Assembly: GCF_003634695.1 (NCBI RefSeq)
Contig: NZ_RBWV01000010.1
Coordinates: forward strand, 310,001-374,000
Direction: 5' to 3'
Length of the DNA: 64,000 bases
Source of the DNA: Motilibacter peucedani
Lineage (GTDB): Bacteria > Actinomycetota > Actinomycetes > Motilibacterales > Motilibacteraceae
The translations under genes and the position numbers were made by a program. This document shows, piece by piece, positions 32,614 through 42,448 of this stretch. Each line of letters opens with the position of its first letter. Position 1 is the stretch's first letter. A model generated the notes under the pieces. The model was not told where the DNA came from and made no database searches. It worked only from the letters and a program-made list of their open reading frames with translations.

Positions 32614-33216
32614 GTGGTCGAGGACGAGGAGCTCACGGCGGTCCTGCAGGCGGTCGGCCCGCGGCTCCGGGCGACCCGGCTCCAGCGCGGCACGACGCTG
32701 GCGGAGGTCTCGACGGCGACCGGCATCTCGGTGAGCACGCTGTCGCGACTGGAGTCGGGCCAGCGACGGCCGACGCTCGAGCTGCTGCTCGCCCTGTCGC
32801 GCGCGCACCGGGTGAACCTCGACGAGCTGGTGGGTGCGCCCGCGACCGGCGACGCGCGCGTGCGGCCCAAGCCGGTGAAGCACAGGGGCATGACATACCT
32901 GCCGCTGTCCCGGCAGGCAGCCGGTGGCCTGCAGGCGGTCAAGATGCTCATCCCTCCCCACTGGCCGGCGGGCGAGCCGGAGCAGCAGGCGCACGAGGGC
33001 TACGAGTGGTTCTACGTGCTGTCGGGGACAGTGCGCCTGCTGCTCGGAGACCACGACCTGCTCCTGCGCCCCGGCGAGGTCGCCGAGTTCGACACCCGCA
33101 CGCCGCACTGGTTCGGCAACCCGAGCACCGAGGCGGCCGAGGCGCTGGTGCTCTTCGGGCCGCAGGGCGAGCGGCTGCACCTGCGCGCCGCAGCACGGCG
33201 TACGCCGCGCCCCTGA
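32614..33216 (+). CDS. XRE-family regulator with C-terminal cupin domain
   Basis: The 200-aa protein has an N-terminal HTH_XRE (LRATRLQRGTTLAEVSTATG, SVSTLSRLESGQRRPTLELL; residues 15-55) and a cupin_2 sensor (EQQAHEGYEWFYVLSGTVRL, LRPGEVAEFDTRTPHWFG; residues 120-185). This design is typical of small-molecule-responsive regulators. The ligand is not known. GTG 32614 lies seven bases from a possible -10. It is divergent from the flavin oxidoreductase, the likely regulated gene. Confidence 0.87.
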   Translation: MVEDEELTAVLQAVGPRLRATRLQRGTTLAEVSTATGISVSTLSRLESGQRRPTLELLLALSRAHRVNLDELVGAPATGDARVRPKPVKHRGMTYLPLSRQAAGGLQAVKMLIPPHWPAGEPEQQAHEGYEWFYVLSGTVRLLLGDHDLLLRPGEVAEFDTRTPHWFGNPSTEAAEALVLFGPQGERLHLRAAARRTPRP

Positions 33217-33226
33217 CGCCCCTTCG

Positions 33227-33283
33227 TTTGGCACGATGTGACTTCTTGCCAATCCGATTGGCAAGAAGTCACATCGTGCCAAA
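33227..33283. terminator. Perfect 27-bp hairpin between convergent genes
   Basis: The arms at 33227-33253 and 33257-33283 are perfectly complementary with only three bases (CCG) between them; each arm includes GCACGATGTGACTTCTTGCC. It lies ten bases after the regulator stop and three bases before the parC stop. It should terminate both. Its length, low G+C content (about half) and short loop are unusual for this genome. Confidence 0.85.
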
Positions 33284-33286
33284 GGG

Positions 33287-35752
33287 TCAGGACGCGGGCT
33301 GGACGAGGACGCCGAGGGGCGTGCCGCCCACGGCGGCGACGTCGCTGGGGACGCCCGAGCCGTCACGGCGGCCGTCGGCTGCAGGCAGGTCGACCGGCAT
33401 GCCGGTGGCCGCCGCACCGCGGGCCGGCGCCGGGCCGACCCAGGCGAGGGCCAGCGAGTCCTCGCCGCGCAGGAAGCGGTGCGCGCGCACGCCGCCGGTC
33501 GCGCGACCCTTGGCGGGGTACTCCGTGAACGGCGCGACCTTGACGCTGCCGCCCGTGCCGGGCAGTGCACCGGTCGACGACGCGAGCGTCACCACGACGG
33601 TCGGGAGCGACGGGTCGACCGCGCCGAAGAAGACGACCGACTGCTTGGCGGCGAGCCGGACCCCCGCGATGCCGCCGCCCGCCCGACCCTGGGGTCGCAC
33701 GGCCTCGGCCCCGAAGCGCAGCAGCTGCGCGTCGCTGGTCACGAAGACCAGCTCCTCCTGGCCGGTGACGAGCTCGACGGCGCCGACCACCCGGTCACCC
33801 GGCTCGAGCCGGATGACGGGGAAGAACTCCTGCGTCGCAGGGTATTCGGGCACCACGCGCTTGACGATGCCCTGCGCGGTGCCGAGGGCGAGACCGACCG
33901 ACTCGGCCGACAGCGAGCACACCGCCAGCACCTGCTCGTGGGCCTCGAGCGGCAGCAGCTCCGACACCGGCGCACCTCCGGCCAGCGAGGGCAGTCCGGC
34001 GACCGGCGGCAGCGCGGGCAGGTCGATGACCGGCAGGCGGAGCAGCCGGCCCGCTGTGGTGACCAGGCCGATCTCGCCGCGCGCGGTGGTGGCGCACGAC
34101 GAGACCAGGGCGTCGTGTCGCACGCGCTCGCCCTCGGACGGCAGCGGCTCGCGCGAGGTCGTGCGGGCCAGCAGCCCGGTGGTCGACAGGAGCACGAAGC
34201 ACGGGTCGTCGGCGACCTCGAGCGGCACCGCCGCCGACTTCACCGGCAGGCCCGCGCTCTCGAGCAGGACGGTACGCCGTGGTGTCGCGTGGTTCTTCGC
34301 GACCTCCGCGAGCTCCGAGGACACCAGCCTCCGCAGGCGCCGCTCGTCCTCGAGGATGGCTGTCAGCTCGTCGATCTCGCTCTGCAGCTGGTCGCGCTCG
34401 GTCTCGAGCTCGATGCGCGAGTAGCGCGTCAGCCGCCGCAGCGGCATGTCGAGTATGTAGGTGGCCTGGACCTCCGACAGGTCGAAGACCGTCATCAACC
34501 GCTGGCGCGCCTGCGCCGTGTCGTCGGACGTGCGGACGATCGCGATGACCTCGTCGATGTCGACGATCGCGATGAGCATGCCCAGCACCAGGTGCAGGCG
34601 GTCCTCGCGCTTGCGGCGCCGGAACACCGAGCGCCGCCGGACCACCGAGGTGCGGTGGTCGACGTAGACCTGGAGCAGCTCGCGCAGACCCAGGGTGCGC
34701 GGCTGGCCGTCGACGAGGGCGACGTTGTTGATGCCGAACGACTCCTCCATGGGAGTGAGCCGGTAGAGCTGCTCGAGCACGGCCTCGGGGACGAAGCCGT
34801 TCTTCACCTCGATGACCAGGCGGGTGCCGTTCTTGGCGTCGGTGAGGTCCTCGACGTCGCTGATGCCCTGGAGCTTCTTGGCCCGGACGAGCTCGCCGAT
34901 CTTCTCCTTCACGCGCTCGGGCCCGACGCCCCACGGGAACTCGGTGACGACGATGCCCTTGCGCCGCGCGGTGATGCTCTCGACCGACGTCGTCGCCCGG
35001 GTGCGGAACGTGCCGCGGCCCGTCTCGTAGGCCTCGCGGACGCCCTCGAGCCCGACGATGCGCCCGCCGCTGGGCAGGTCGGGGCCCGGCACGAACCGCA
35101 TGAGGTCGTCGAGCGAGGCGTCGGGCGAGGCGATCAGGTGGCGGGCGGCGGCGATGACCTCGCCGAGGTTGTGCGGCGCCATGTTCGTCGCCATGCCGAC
35201 CGCGATGCCCGACGCGCCGTTGACCAGCAGGTTCGGGAAGGCCGCGGGGAGCACCTCCGGCTCCTGCTCCTGCCCGTCGTAGTTGGGCCGGAAGTCGACG
35301 GTGTCCTCGTCGATGCCGTCGAGCAGCAGCATGGCGGGCGCGTCGGGGCGGCACTCGGTGTAGCGCATCGCGGCCGGGCCGGCGTCCGGCGAGCCGAAGT
35401 TGCCGTGGCCGTCGACGAGCGGCAGGCGCATCGAGAACGGCTGGGCCATGCGCACGAGCGCGTCGTAGATCGCGCCGTCGCCGTGCGGGTGCAGCCGACC
35501 CATCACCTCGCCGACGACGCGCGCGCTCTTGACGTGGCCGCGGTCGGGGCGCAGCCCCATCTCGCCCATCTGGTAGACGATGCGGCGGTGCACGGGCTTG
35601 AGGCCGTCGCGCGCGTCGGGAAGCGCCCGGGAGTAGATGACGCTGTAGGCGTACTCCAGGTAGGACCCCTGCATCTCCTCGGAGACGTCGACGTCGAGGA
35701 TGCGCTCCGGGACCTCGGGCGGGGGAGTGGTCGTACGGCTGCCGCGGGCCAT
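33287..35752 (-). CDS. parC: Type II topoisomerase A subunit (ParC / second GyrA)
   Basis: The 821-aa protein is the DNA-breaking subunit. The active tyrosine is Y131 (AAMRYTECR). The quinolone region reads [15 protein letters not shown]; glycine (G93) replaces the serine of E. coli GyrA Ser83, as I recall seeing in other actinobacterial ParC proteins. The tower and coiled-coil region follows (about 360-500; [20 protein letters not shown]), then a beta-pinwheel C-terminal domain ([20 protein letters not shown]). It lies on the opposite strand from parE, 9 kb away. ATG 35752 has GAGGAG upstream. Confidence 0.94.
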   Translation of the reverse strand: MARGSRTTTPPPEVPERILDVDVSEEMQGSYLEYAYSVIYSRALPDARDGLKPVHRRIVYQMGEMGLRPDRGHVKSARVVGEVMGRLHPHGDGAIYDALVRMAQPFSMRLPLVDGHGNFGSPDAGPAAMRYTECRPDAPAMLLLDGIDEDTVDFRPNYDGQEQEPEVLPAAFPNLLVNGASGIAVGMATNMAPHNLGEVIAAARHLIASPDASLDDLMRFVPGPDLPSGGRIVGLEGVREAYETGRGTFRTRATTSVESITARRKGIVVTEFPWGVGPERVKEKIGELVRAKKLQGISDVEDLTDAKNGTRLVIEVKNGFVPEAVLEQLYRLTPMEESFGINNVALVDGQPRTLGLRELLQVYVDHRTSVVRRRSVFRRRKREDRLHLVLGMLIAIVDIDEVIAIVRTSDDTAQARQRLMTVFDLSEVQATYILDMPLRRLTRYSRIELETERDQLQSEIDELTAILEDERRLRRLVSSELAEVAKNHATPRRTVLLESAGLPVKSAAVPLEVADDPCFVLLSTTGLLARTTSREPLPSEGERVRHDALVSSCATTARGEIGLVTTAGRLLRLPVIDLPALPPVAGLPSLAGGAPVSELLPLEAHEQVLAVCSLSAESVGLALGTAQGIVKRVVPEYPATQEFFPVIRLEPGDRVVGAVELVTGQEELVFVTSDAQLLRFGAEAVRPQGRAGGGIAGVRLAAKQSVVFFGAVDPSLPTVVVTLASSTGALPGTGGSVKVAPFTEYPAKGRATGGVRAHRFLRGEDSLALAWVGPAPARGAAATGMPVDLPAADGRRDGSGVPSDVAAVGGTPLGVLVQPAS

Positions 35753-35832
35753 GCCTGTGTGCTGCTCCTCGCCGGACGGGGGCTGTGGACGCCGCCCATC
35801 CTCTCAGCCCGCGCGCCGGTAGCGTTGAAGGC

Positions 35833-38526
35833 GTGGAGACGACGGCGCGTACGCGTGAGGAGGAGCGCGGCTACCCCGACCACTGGGAGGCCGACGTCGT
35901 GCTCCGCGACGGGGGCACCGCGCACCTGCGCCCCATCCGGCCGTCCGACTCGGACAAGCTGGACGCGTTCCACAACGCGCAGTCCGAGGAGTCGACCTAC
36001 CTGCGGTTCTTCGCGCCCTACCCGCGCCTGTCCGAGCGCGACCTGCACCGCTTCACCCACGTCGACCACCGCGACCGCGTGGCGATCATCGCCCTGATCG
36101 GCGACGAGATCGTCGGCGTCGTCCGCTACGACAAGATCAACGCCAGCCAGGCCGAGGTGGCGTTCAACATCTCCGACGCGCACCAGGGCCGCGGGCTCGG
36201 CAGCGTGCTGCTCGAGCACGTCGCCGCCGCAGCGCGCGAGCGCGGCATCACCCGCTTCTTCGCCGAGACGCTGCCCAGCAACGCCCGCATGATCAACGTG
36301 TTCCAGGAGGCGGGCTACACCGTCGCCCAGGACCTCGACGACGGCATCGTCACCGTCGACTTCGACCTCACGCCGACCGCCGACTCGGTCGCCGTCATGC
36401 GGGCGCGCGAGCACCGCGCCGAGGCGCGCTCCATCCAGCGCGTGCTGCGCCCGCAGCACGTGGCGGTCGTCGGCGCCAGCCGCGCCTACCGCACCGTCGG
36501 GCGCACCGTGCTGCGCAACCTCGAGGCGGCCGGCTTCACCGGCTCGGTCTCCGTCGTCAACCCGGGGGCCTCCGAGGTGGCGGGCCACCCGGCCTACCCC
36601 AGCGTGCGCGACGTCCCGGGCGAGGTCGACCTGGCCGTCATCGCCGTGCCGGCCGAGGCGGTCGAGGCGGTGGTCGTCGACTGCGCGGCCAGGGGCGTGC
36701 TGGGGCTGGTTGTCCTGTCGGTCGGCTTCGGCGAGGACGGCTCGGCCGAGGGCCGCCGCCGCCAGCGCGAGCTCGTCCGGCTGGCGCGCTCCCACGGCAT
36801 GCGCGTGATCGGGCCGAGCTCCTTCGGCGTCGTCAACACCGAGCCCGAGGTCCAGCTCAACGCCTCCCTCGCGCCGGTCGCGCCCGCGCGCGGGCGCATC
36901 GGGATGTTCAGCCAGGCAGGCGCACTGGGCCTCGCGATCCTCGACGGCGCCGCCCAGCGCGGGCTCGGCATGTCGACCTACGTCTCGGCCGGCAACCGCG
37001 CCGACGTCAGCGCCAACGACATGCTGCAGTACTGGCAGGACGACGAGGGCACCAGCGCGGTCCTGCTCTACCTCGAGTCCATCGGCAACCCGCGCAAGTT
37101 CACCCGCCTCGCCCGGCGGGTCGCCCTCGACAAGCCGGTCGTCGCGCTGCGCTCGGGGCGCGCGTCGCAGGGCGTGCCGATCGGCCACAGCGTGCGCGAG
37201 AGCCGCGTGCCCCGCGAGGCCGTCGACGCGCTGTTCCGCCAGGCCGGCGTCATCCGCGTCGAGTCGATCTCGCAGCTGTTCGACGTCGGCCAGCTCGTGG
37301 CGACGCAGCCCGCGCCGGCCGGCGACCGGGTGGCCGTCGTCGGCAACAGCGACGCGCTGGGCCTGCTCACCGCCGACGCGCTGGAGAGCTGGCGCATGCA
37401 GCTGGCCGGCGACCCCGTCTCCGTGCGTCCCGAGGCCACCGCCGAGGAGTTCGCCGCCGCCGTCGAGCAGGTGTTCGCCCGCGACGACGTCCACAGCGTG
37501 GTCGCGGTCTTCATGCCCCCCCTCGTGACGCCCGGCCAGGACGTCGCGAGGGTCGTCGCCGACGCCGCCCAGCGCTACGGCAAGACCACGGTCGCCACCT
37601 TCCTCGGCATCCGCGGCGTGCCCGAGCAGCTGCGCGGCGAGCCCGACGGCACCATGCCGCCGCGCGGGTCGGTGCCCTCCTACCCGACGCCCGAGGAGGC
37701 GGTCCGGGCGCTGGTCGCGGCCTCGCGCTACGCCGCGTGGCGCCGGCGCCCCCGCGGCACGGTGCCCGAGCTCGAGGGCGTCGACCGCGTCGCTGCCCGT
37801 GCGCTGGTCGAGGAGCGGCTGGCGCAGGCGGGGGAGGGCGAACGCGTACGCCTCGACTACGCCGACGCGGCCACGCTGCTCAGGCACTACGGCGTACGCG
37901 TCGAGCCGACCGTCTTCGTCAGCACCGTGGGCGAGGCGGTCGCGGCCGCCCGCCGGCTGGGCTACCCCGTCGTGCTCAAGACCGCGGTGCCGGCGCTGCG
38001 CTCCCGACCCGACCTCTCGGACGTCCGGCTCGACCTCGGCGACTCCACGGCGCTGGTGCGCGCGTGGAGCGAGCTGCGGCTCTCGCTCGGCGAGGAGGCC
38101 GTGCGCGACGCGATGGTGCAGCGCATGGCGCCCGTCGGCGTACCCGTGGTCATCTCGGCGCTCGAGGACCCGCTGTTCGGGCCCGTCGTCACGTTCGGGG
38201 TCGGCGGCGTCGCCAGCGAGGTGCTCGGCGACCGCACCTACCGCTTCCCGCCGGTCACCGACGTCGACGTCGCCGAGCTCGTCCGGGGCGTGAAGGCGCT
38301 GCCGCTGCTCACGGGCTACCGCGGCGGCAACGAGCCCGTCGACCTCGCTGCGATCGAGGTGCTGGTGCAGCGGGTGGCCCAGCTCAAGGACGACCTGCCC
38401 GAGGTGGCCGAGGTCGTGCTCGACCCGGTGCTCACCAGCGCGGGCGGCGCGACCGTCGTGCGGGCGGTCGTGTGGCTCGCGCGGCCCGGCGCGCGCGAGG
38501 ACGTCGGGCCGCGACGGCTGGTCTGA
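35833..38526 (+). CDS. GNAT acetyltransferase fused to ADP-forming acyl-CoA synthetase-like domains
   Basis: The 897-aa protein is of the Pat-type actinobacterial architecture. The GNAT domain is at about residues 20-190 (LRPIRPSDSDKLDAFHNAQS, acetyl-CoA site HQGRGLGSVLLEH). A CoA-binding Rossmann domain follows (PQHVAVVGASRAYRTVGRTV), a ligase-type region (GRIGMFSQAGALGLAILDGA) and an ATP-grasp domain (GYPVVLKTAVPALRS, GVGGVASEVLGD). Known relatives acetylate lysine in acyl-CoA synthetases. GTG 35833 is seven bases after TAGCGT (35820-35825) with no clear ribosome site, suggesting leaderless expression. It is divergent from parC. Confidence 0.9.
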   Translation: METTARTREEERGYPDHWEADVVLRDGGTAHLRPIRPSDSDKLDAFHNAQSEESTYLRFFAPYPRLSERDLHRFTHVDHRDRVAIIALIGDEIVGVVRYDKINASQAEVAFNISDAHQGRGLGSVLLEHVAAAARERGITRFFAETLPSNARMINVFQEAGYTVAQDLDDGIVTVDFDLTPTADSVAVMRAREHRAEARSIQRVLRPQHVAVVGASRAYRTVGRTVLRNLEAAGFTGSVSVVNPGASEVAGHPAYPSVRDVPGEVDLAVIAVPAEAVEAVVVDCAARGVLGLVVLSVGFGEDGSAEGRRRQRELVRLARSHGMRVIGPSSFGVVNTEPEVQLNASLAPVAPARGRIGMFSQAGALGLAILDGAAQRGLGMSTYVSAGNRADVSANDMLQYWQDDEGTSAVLLYLESIGNPRKFTRLARRVALDKPVVALRSGRASQGVPIGHSVRESRVPREAVDALFRQAGVIRVESISQLFDVGQLVATQPAPAGDRVAVVGNSDALGLLTADALESWRMQLAGDPVSVRPEATAEEFAAAVEQVFARDDVHSVVAVFMPPLVTPGQDVARVVADAAQRYGKTTVATFLGIRGVPEQLRGEPDGTMPPRGSVPSYPTPEEAVRALVAASRYAAWRRRPRGTVPELEGVDRVAARALVEERLAQAGEGERVRLDYADAATLLRHYGVRVEPTVFVSTVGEAVAAARRLGYPVVLKTAVPALRSRPDLSDVRLDLGDSTALVRAWSELRLSLGEEAVRDAMVQRMAPVGVPVVISALEDPLFGPVVTFGVGGVASEVLGDRTYRFPPVTDVDVAELVRGVKALPLLTGYRGGNEPVDLAAIEVLVQRVAQLKDDLPEVAEVVLDPVLTSAGGATVVRAVVWLARPGAREDVGPRRLV

Positions 38527-38570
38527 CGCCGCGCGCCGGCGCTGTCGGACGCGGGTGGGAGGATGGCGCC

Positions 38571-39146
38571 ATGGCGGACACCAAGGCCCTCGACAGCATG
38601 CGCCAGCGCATCCAGCGCGCCGGCTACTACCCGGACCTCGTCGCCGAGGCCGTGGAGACGGCGCTCGCCGGCGAGCCGGTCGAGGCCTCGCTGGTGCACC
38701 AGGAGACGACCTTCGACGGCGACGAGGTGCGCCGCCACGTCACCGTGCTGGCCATCACGCCGACGCGGCTGGTCGTGGGCCACACCGACGACTCCAACGA
38801 GCCCGGTGCGCCCGTCGCCACGACCTCCACCGAGGCCGTGCCGCTGCGCAAGGTCGGCAGCGTGGTCGTCACCCGTGTGGTGAGCGACCCGGCGAGCCAC
38901 CAGCCCGGCGCGCTGCCGCTCGAGGTCACCGTCACCGTCGGCTGGGGTGCCGTGAGCCGCGTCGACCTCGAGCCCGCGGGGTGCAGCGACCCCAACTGCG
39001 AGGCCGACCACGGCTACACCGGCACGCTGTCGGCCGACGACCTCGCGCTGCGCGTCAGCGCGACCGCCGAGGGCGAGGAGCCGGTGCGCCAGGCCCTCGA
39101 GTTCGCGCGGGCGCTGTCGGCGGCGACCGTGCGCTACTCCGCCTGA
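38571..39146 (+). CDS. DUF5998 family protein
   Basis: The 191-aa protein is an actinobacterial conserved family of unknown function. It begins SMRQRIQRAGYYPDLVAEAV. A beta-rich core follows (HVTVLAITPTRLVVGHTDD, then VGSVVVTRVVSDP) and a metal-site-like CSDPNCEADHGYTG near residue 143. GGAGG lies ten bases before ATG 38571. In related genomes it also precedes the phosphodiesterase gene found here, and both are in the same direction with nine bases between. Confidence 0.88.
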   Translation: MADTKALDSMRQRIQRAGYYPDLVAEAVETALAGEPVEASLVHQETTFDGDEVRRHVTVLAITPTRLVVGHTDDSNEPGAPVATTSTEAVPLRKVGSVVVTRVVSDPASHQPGALPLEVTVTVGWGAVSRVDLEPAGCSDPNCEADHGYTGTLSADDLALRVSATAEGEEPVRQALEFARALSAATVRYSA

Positions 39147-39155
39147 CCCTCGCGC

Positions 39156-40283
39156 GTGACCGCCTTCGCCGCGCCGCCCTACGGCGCCGGCACGCTCTCG
39201 GACCTGCTCCCGGCCGTGCTGGCCTCGCTCGGCGTCGCCGGCGAGCCCGACGTCCTCGGACTCGAGCCGGCCCAGCGGGCCTGCGTGCTGCTGGTCGACG
39301 GGCTGGGGGCCGAGCAGCTCGCGGCCGCCACCGGCTCCGCGCCGAACCTCGCGGCGCTGAGCGGCCACGGTCGTACGCTGCACGCCGGCTTCCCGACGAC
39401 GACCGCCACCAGCATCGCCTCGGTGCTCACCGGTGCTCCGCCCGGCGAGCACGGCCTGACAGCGCTGGCCGTGGCCGTGCCCGGCACCGACGAGCTGCTC
39501 AACCTGCTGCGCTGGCGCGACGAGGTCGACCCCGGCGAGTGGCAGCCGCTGACCACAGCGTTCGAGCGGGCGGGTGCCGCGGGCGTGACCGCGACGGCCG
39601 TGCTGCCGCGCTCGTTCCACGGCTCGGGCCTGACCTCGGCGGTGTTCCGCGGCGGTGCGCTGCGCGCCGGCCAGTCCGCGGGCGAGGTCGTCGCCGCGGC
39701 GGCCTCGGCGCTGGCCGCCTCGGACCGCGCGCTCGTCTACGCCTACTACGGCGAGCTGGACGCCACCGGGCACCGCTCGGGCGCCGGGTCGGAGGCCTGG
39801 CGCCTGCAGCTGGCCCACCTCGACCTGCTCGTCGGCCAGCTGGTCGACCGGCTGCCGGCCGGCACGGCGCTGCACGTCACGGCCGACCACGGGATGGTCG
39901 ACGTCGACCCGGCCGACTGCGTCGACGTCGACACCGAGACCGCGCTGCGCGACGGCGTACGCGTGCTGGCCGGCGAGCCGCGGGCGCGCTTCGTGCACAC
40001 CCGGCCCGGGGCGCTCGCCGACGTCGCGGCCACCTGGCGCGAGGTGCTCGGCACGCGCGCGAGCGTCCTGCTGCGCGACGAGGCCGTCGCCGCCGGCTGG
40101 TTCGGGCCGCGCGTGCGCGAGGAGGTGCTCGAGCGCATCGGCGACCTCGTCGTCGCCGCCCACGGCCGCAGCGCGGTGCTGGCCTCGCGCGCCGAGCCCT
40201 GGCAGCAGGTGCTCGTCGGCCACCACGGCTCGCTCACCGACGCCGAGCGGCTCGTGCCCCTGCTGACCGCCCGCCCGCGTTGA
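39156..40283 (+). CDS. Type I phosphodiesterase / nucleotide pyrophosphatase family protein
   Basis: The 375-aa protein belongs to the alkaline phosphatase superfamily. The metal-site aspartate is in VLLVDGLGAEQL (about residue 48), and the nucleophile threonine is in FPTTTATSIASVL (about 80-90). ELDATGHRSG (about 200), HVTADHGMVDV (about 245) and VGHHGSLTD near the end supply further metal ligands. No signal peptide is seen, so it is cytoplasmic. Its substrate in actinobacteria is not established. GTG 39156 follows the DUF5998 stop closely. Confidence 0.87.
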   Translation: MTAFAAPPYGAGTLSDLLPAVLASLGVAGEPDVLGLEPAQRACVLLVDGLGAEQLAAATGSAPNLAALSGHGRTLHAGFPTTTATSIASVLTGAPPGEHGLTALAVAVPGTDELLNLLRWRDEVDPGEWQPLTTAFERAGAAGVTATAVLPRSFHGSGLTSAVFRGGALRAGQSAGEVVAAAASALAASDRALVYAYYGELDATGHRSGAGSEAWRLQLAHLDLLVGQLVDRLPAGTALHVTADHGMVDVDPADCVDVDTETALRDGVRVLAGEPRARFVHTRPGALADVAATWREVLGTRASVLLRDEAVAAGWFGPRVREEVLERIGDLVVAAHGRSAVLASRAEPWQQVLVGHHGSLTDAERLVPLLTARPR

Positions 40284-40329
40284 AGCTCCCCGCCCGCGTT
40301 GACCAGTCGTCCAGGAGGACCCGACCCGC

Positions 40330-40986
40330 ATGCCCGAGCTCGTCTTCTTCACCGGCACCATGGACAGCGGCAAGTCGACCCTCGCCCTGCAGATCGACCA
40401 CAACCACCGGGCGCGCGGCCGCGCCGGGCGCGTGTTCACCGCCCACGACCGGGCGGGCGTCGGGCGGCTCTCGAGCCGGCTGGGGCTGACCGTCCCGGCC
40501 ACCGAGGTGACGCCCGAGCTCGACTTCCGCGAGCTGATGGTGCGCGAGCTCTCGGCAGGGGCGCGCATCGACTACCTGCTCTGCGACGAGGCGATGTTCT
40601 ACACCGGCGCCCAGATCGAGCAGCTCGCCCGCGTGGTCGACGACCTGGCTCTCGACGTCTTCGCCTTCGGGCTCACGACCGACTTCCGCACGCGGCTGTT
40701 CGAGGGCTCGCAGCGCCTGCTCGAGCTGGCCGACCGGGTGCAGATCCTGCAGGTCGAGGCGCTGTGCTGGTGCGGGCGGCGCGCCACCCACAACGCGCGC
40801 ACCGTCGACGGGGTCATGGTGGTCGAGGGCGAGCAGGTGGTCGTCGGGGACATGGGCTCGCCGGGCGGCCCGTCGGGCGTCGTGGGCTACGAGGTGCTCT
40901 GCCGGCGGCACCACCTGCGCGGGCTCACCGCGCGCTCCGGGGCGCCGACGCTCTCGCCCGAGCCGTTGCCGTTCGGCGGGCGCTGA
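40330..40986 (+). CDS. tdk: Thymidine kinase
   Basis: The 218-aa salvage enzyme phosphorylates thymidine with ATP. The P-loop is FFTGTMDSGKSTLA (residues 6-19). The catalytic glutamate is in LLCDEAMFYT (about 84-93), the lasso region follows, and the zinc site is CWCGRRATHNAR together with CRRHH. ATG 40330 is preceded by AGGAGG (40312-40317). Confidence 0.95.
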   Translation: MPELVFFTGTMDSGKSTLALQIDHNHRARGRAGRVFTAHDRAGVGRLSSRLGLTVPATEVTPELDFRELMVRELSAGARIDYLLCDEAMFYTGAQIEQLARVVDDLALDVFAFGLTTDFRTRLFEGSQRLLELADRVQILQVEALCWCGRRATHNARTVDGVMVVEGEQVVVGDMGSPGGPSGVVGYEVLCRRHHLRGLTARSGAPTLSPEPLPFGGR

Positions 40987-41104
40987 GCACCGTGGCCACC
41001 GACCCGTCCGGGGCGCGTCCTGCACCGAACACTGCTCGGAGCGCCGTGCCGCGACGCGGTGAGGGGACGGCGCGCGCTCCACGCCGCCGACGAGAGGACG
41101 CACC

Positions 41105-41707
41105 GTGACCGAGCCCGTCCCACTGCGCCTGGTCCGGCCCGCCGAGGGCCGGGGTGACGCCCCCGAGGTGCTCGCCGGCCTGGTGGCTGCCGTGGCCAGG
41201 GGCGACGAGGCCGCCTTCGGCCTCCTCTACGACGCGGTCGCGCCGCGGGTGCTGGGCGTGACCCGCCGCGTGCTGCGCGACCACGCGCAGGCTGAGGAGG
41301 TCGCCCAGGAGGTCCTCCTCGAGGTGTGGCGCACCGCCACCCGGTTCGACGCCACCAGGGGCAGCGTCCTGTCGTGGTCGCTGACGATCGCGCACCGGCG
41401 GGCGGTCGACCGCGTACGCAGTGAGCAGGCGGCCGGCGACCGCGAGGAGCGCGTCGCCCACCGCGACATCGACACCCCGCACGACGAGGTGGCCGAGGAG
41501 GTCGAGCTCCGGCTCGAGCACGAGCAGGTGCGCCGCTGCATGGGCGGGCTGACCGAGCTGCAGCACGAGGCGATCAGCCTGGCGTACTGGAAGGGATACA
41601 CCTACCGGGAGGTGGCCGAGCTGCTCGGCTCGCCGCTCGGGACGATCAAGGCGCGGATGCGTGACGGTCTCGTCCGCCTGCGCGACTGCCTGGGAGTGGA
41701 GTCATGA
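41105..41707 (+). CDS. sigK: ECF sigma factor, SigK type
   Basis: The 200-aa sigma factor has region 2 (DEAAFGLLYDAVAPRVLGVT, AQAEEVAQEVLLEVWR) and region 4 (TELQHEAISLAYWKGYTYRE, LGTIKARMRDGLVRLRDCL). The next gene is its RskA-type anti-sigma factor, overlapping by four bases (ATGA 41704-41707). SigK is normally held at the membrane by RskA and released by stress or redox change. GTG 41105 follows GAGAGGA. Confidence 0.92.
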   Translation: MTEPVPLRLVRPAEGRGDAPEVLAGLVAAVARGDEAAFGLLYDAVAPRVLGVTRRVLRDHAQAEEVAQEVLLEVWRTATRFDATRGSVLSWSLTIAHRRAVDRVRSEQAAGDREERVAHRDIDTPHDEVAEEVELRLEHEQVRRCMGGLTELQHEAISLAYWKGYTYREVAELLGSPLGTIKARMRDGLVRLRDCLGVES

Positions 41708-42429
41708 GCGAGCCGACGATCCGTGACGACGTGCACGCCCTGCTGGGCGCCTACATCCTCGACGCCCTCGTCGACGACGAGCGCGCCGCCTTCGACCGAC
41801 ACCTCGAGGCGTGCGCCGACTGCCGGTCGGAGCTGCCCGGCATGCGCGCCGCAGCCGCGCGCCTGGGCGCCACCGCGTACGTCTCGCCGCCCGAGCGGCT
41901 GCGCGCGGCCGTGATGGCGGAGGTGCGGCGCACGCGCCAGCTGCCCCCCGTGACCGAGGTGAGCTCGCTCGAGGAGCGGCGGCGTACGCGGCTGGGCGCC
42001 CGGCTGCTGAGCGTCGCGGCCGCCCTGCTGCTCGTGGTCGCCGGCGGGCTGGGGGTCGCGGCGACGGTGCAGCACCGGCGGGCGGAGGACCGGGCAGCCC
42101 AGCTCGCGGCCATCGAGCAGCTGATCACCTCGCCGGAGAGCCGCCGCACGGCGATCGTGCCCGGCGGCGGCACAGCGGTCGTCTCGACGGCCGGGTCGGC
42201 AGCGCTGGTGGAGATGTCCGGCGTGGCGGCACCGCCGGCCGGCAAGACCTACGAGCTCTGGCTCGTCCCGCACTCGGGCGACCCGCGGCCCGCGGGCCTC
42301 ATGCCGGGGGGGCAGGGGAAGGCGTTCGTCGCCGATACGAGCGACCTGCGCGCCCTTGCCGTCACCGTCGAGCCCAGCGGTGGCTCGAAGCGCCCCACCA
42401 CCGACCCCTTCCTCACCGTCCCCGTCTGA
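41704..42429 (+). CDS. rskA: Anti-sigma-K factor RskA
   Basis: The 241-aa protein has an N-terminal cytoplasmic sigma-binding domain with a zinc-type motif (FDRHLEACADCRSELPG, residues 30-46). One membrane helix follows (LLSVAAALLLVVAGGLGVAA, about 98-117), then an external RskA domain (GGTAVVSTAGSAALVEMSGV, GKTYELWLVPHSG). It would sequester SigK. The operon then ends at the long hairpin at 42449-42534. Confidence 0.92.
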   Translation: MSEPTIRDDVHALLGAYILDALVDDERAAFDRHLEACADCRSELPGMRAAAARLGATAYVSPPERLRAAVMAEVRRTRQLPPVTEVSSLEERRRTRLGARLLSVAAALLLVVAGGLGVAATVQHRRAEDRAAQLAAIEQLITSPESRRTAIVPGGGTAVVSTAGSAALVEMSGVAAPPAGKTYELWLVPHSGDPRPAGLMPGGQGKAFVADTSDLRALAVTVEPSGGSKRPTTDPFLTVPV

Positions 42430-42448
42430 GGGCGCGTCCGTGCGGGAT

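Noticed and set aside
33479-36097. 872-residue plus-strand frame opposite parC
   Set aside because: It is antisense to a clear ParC gene and is low in complexity.
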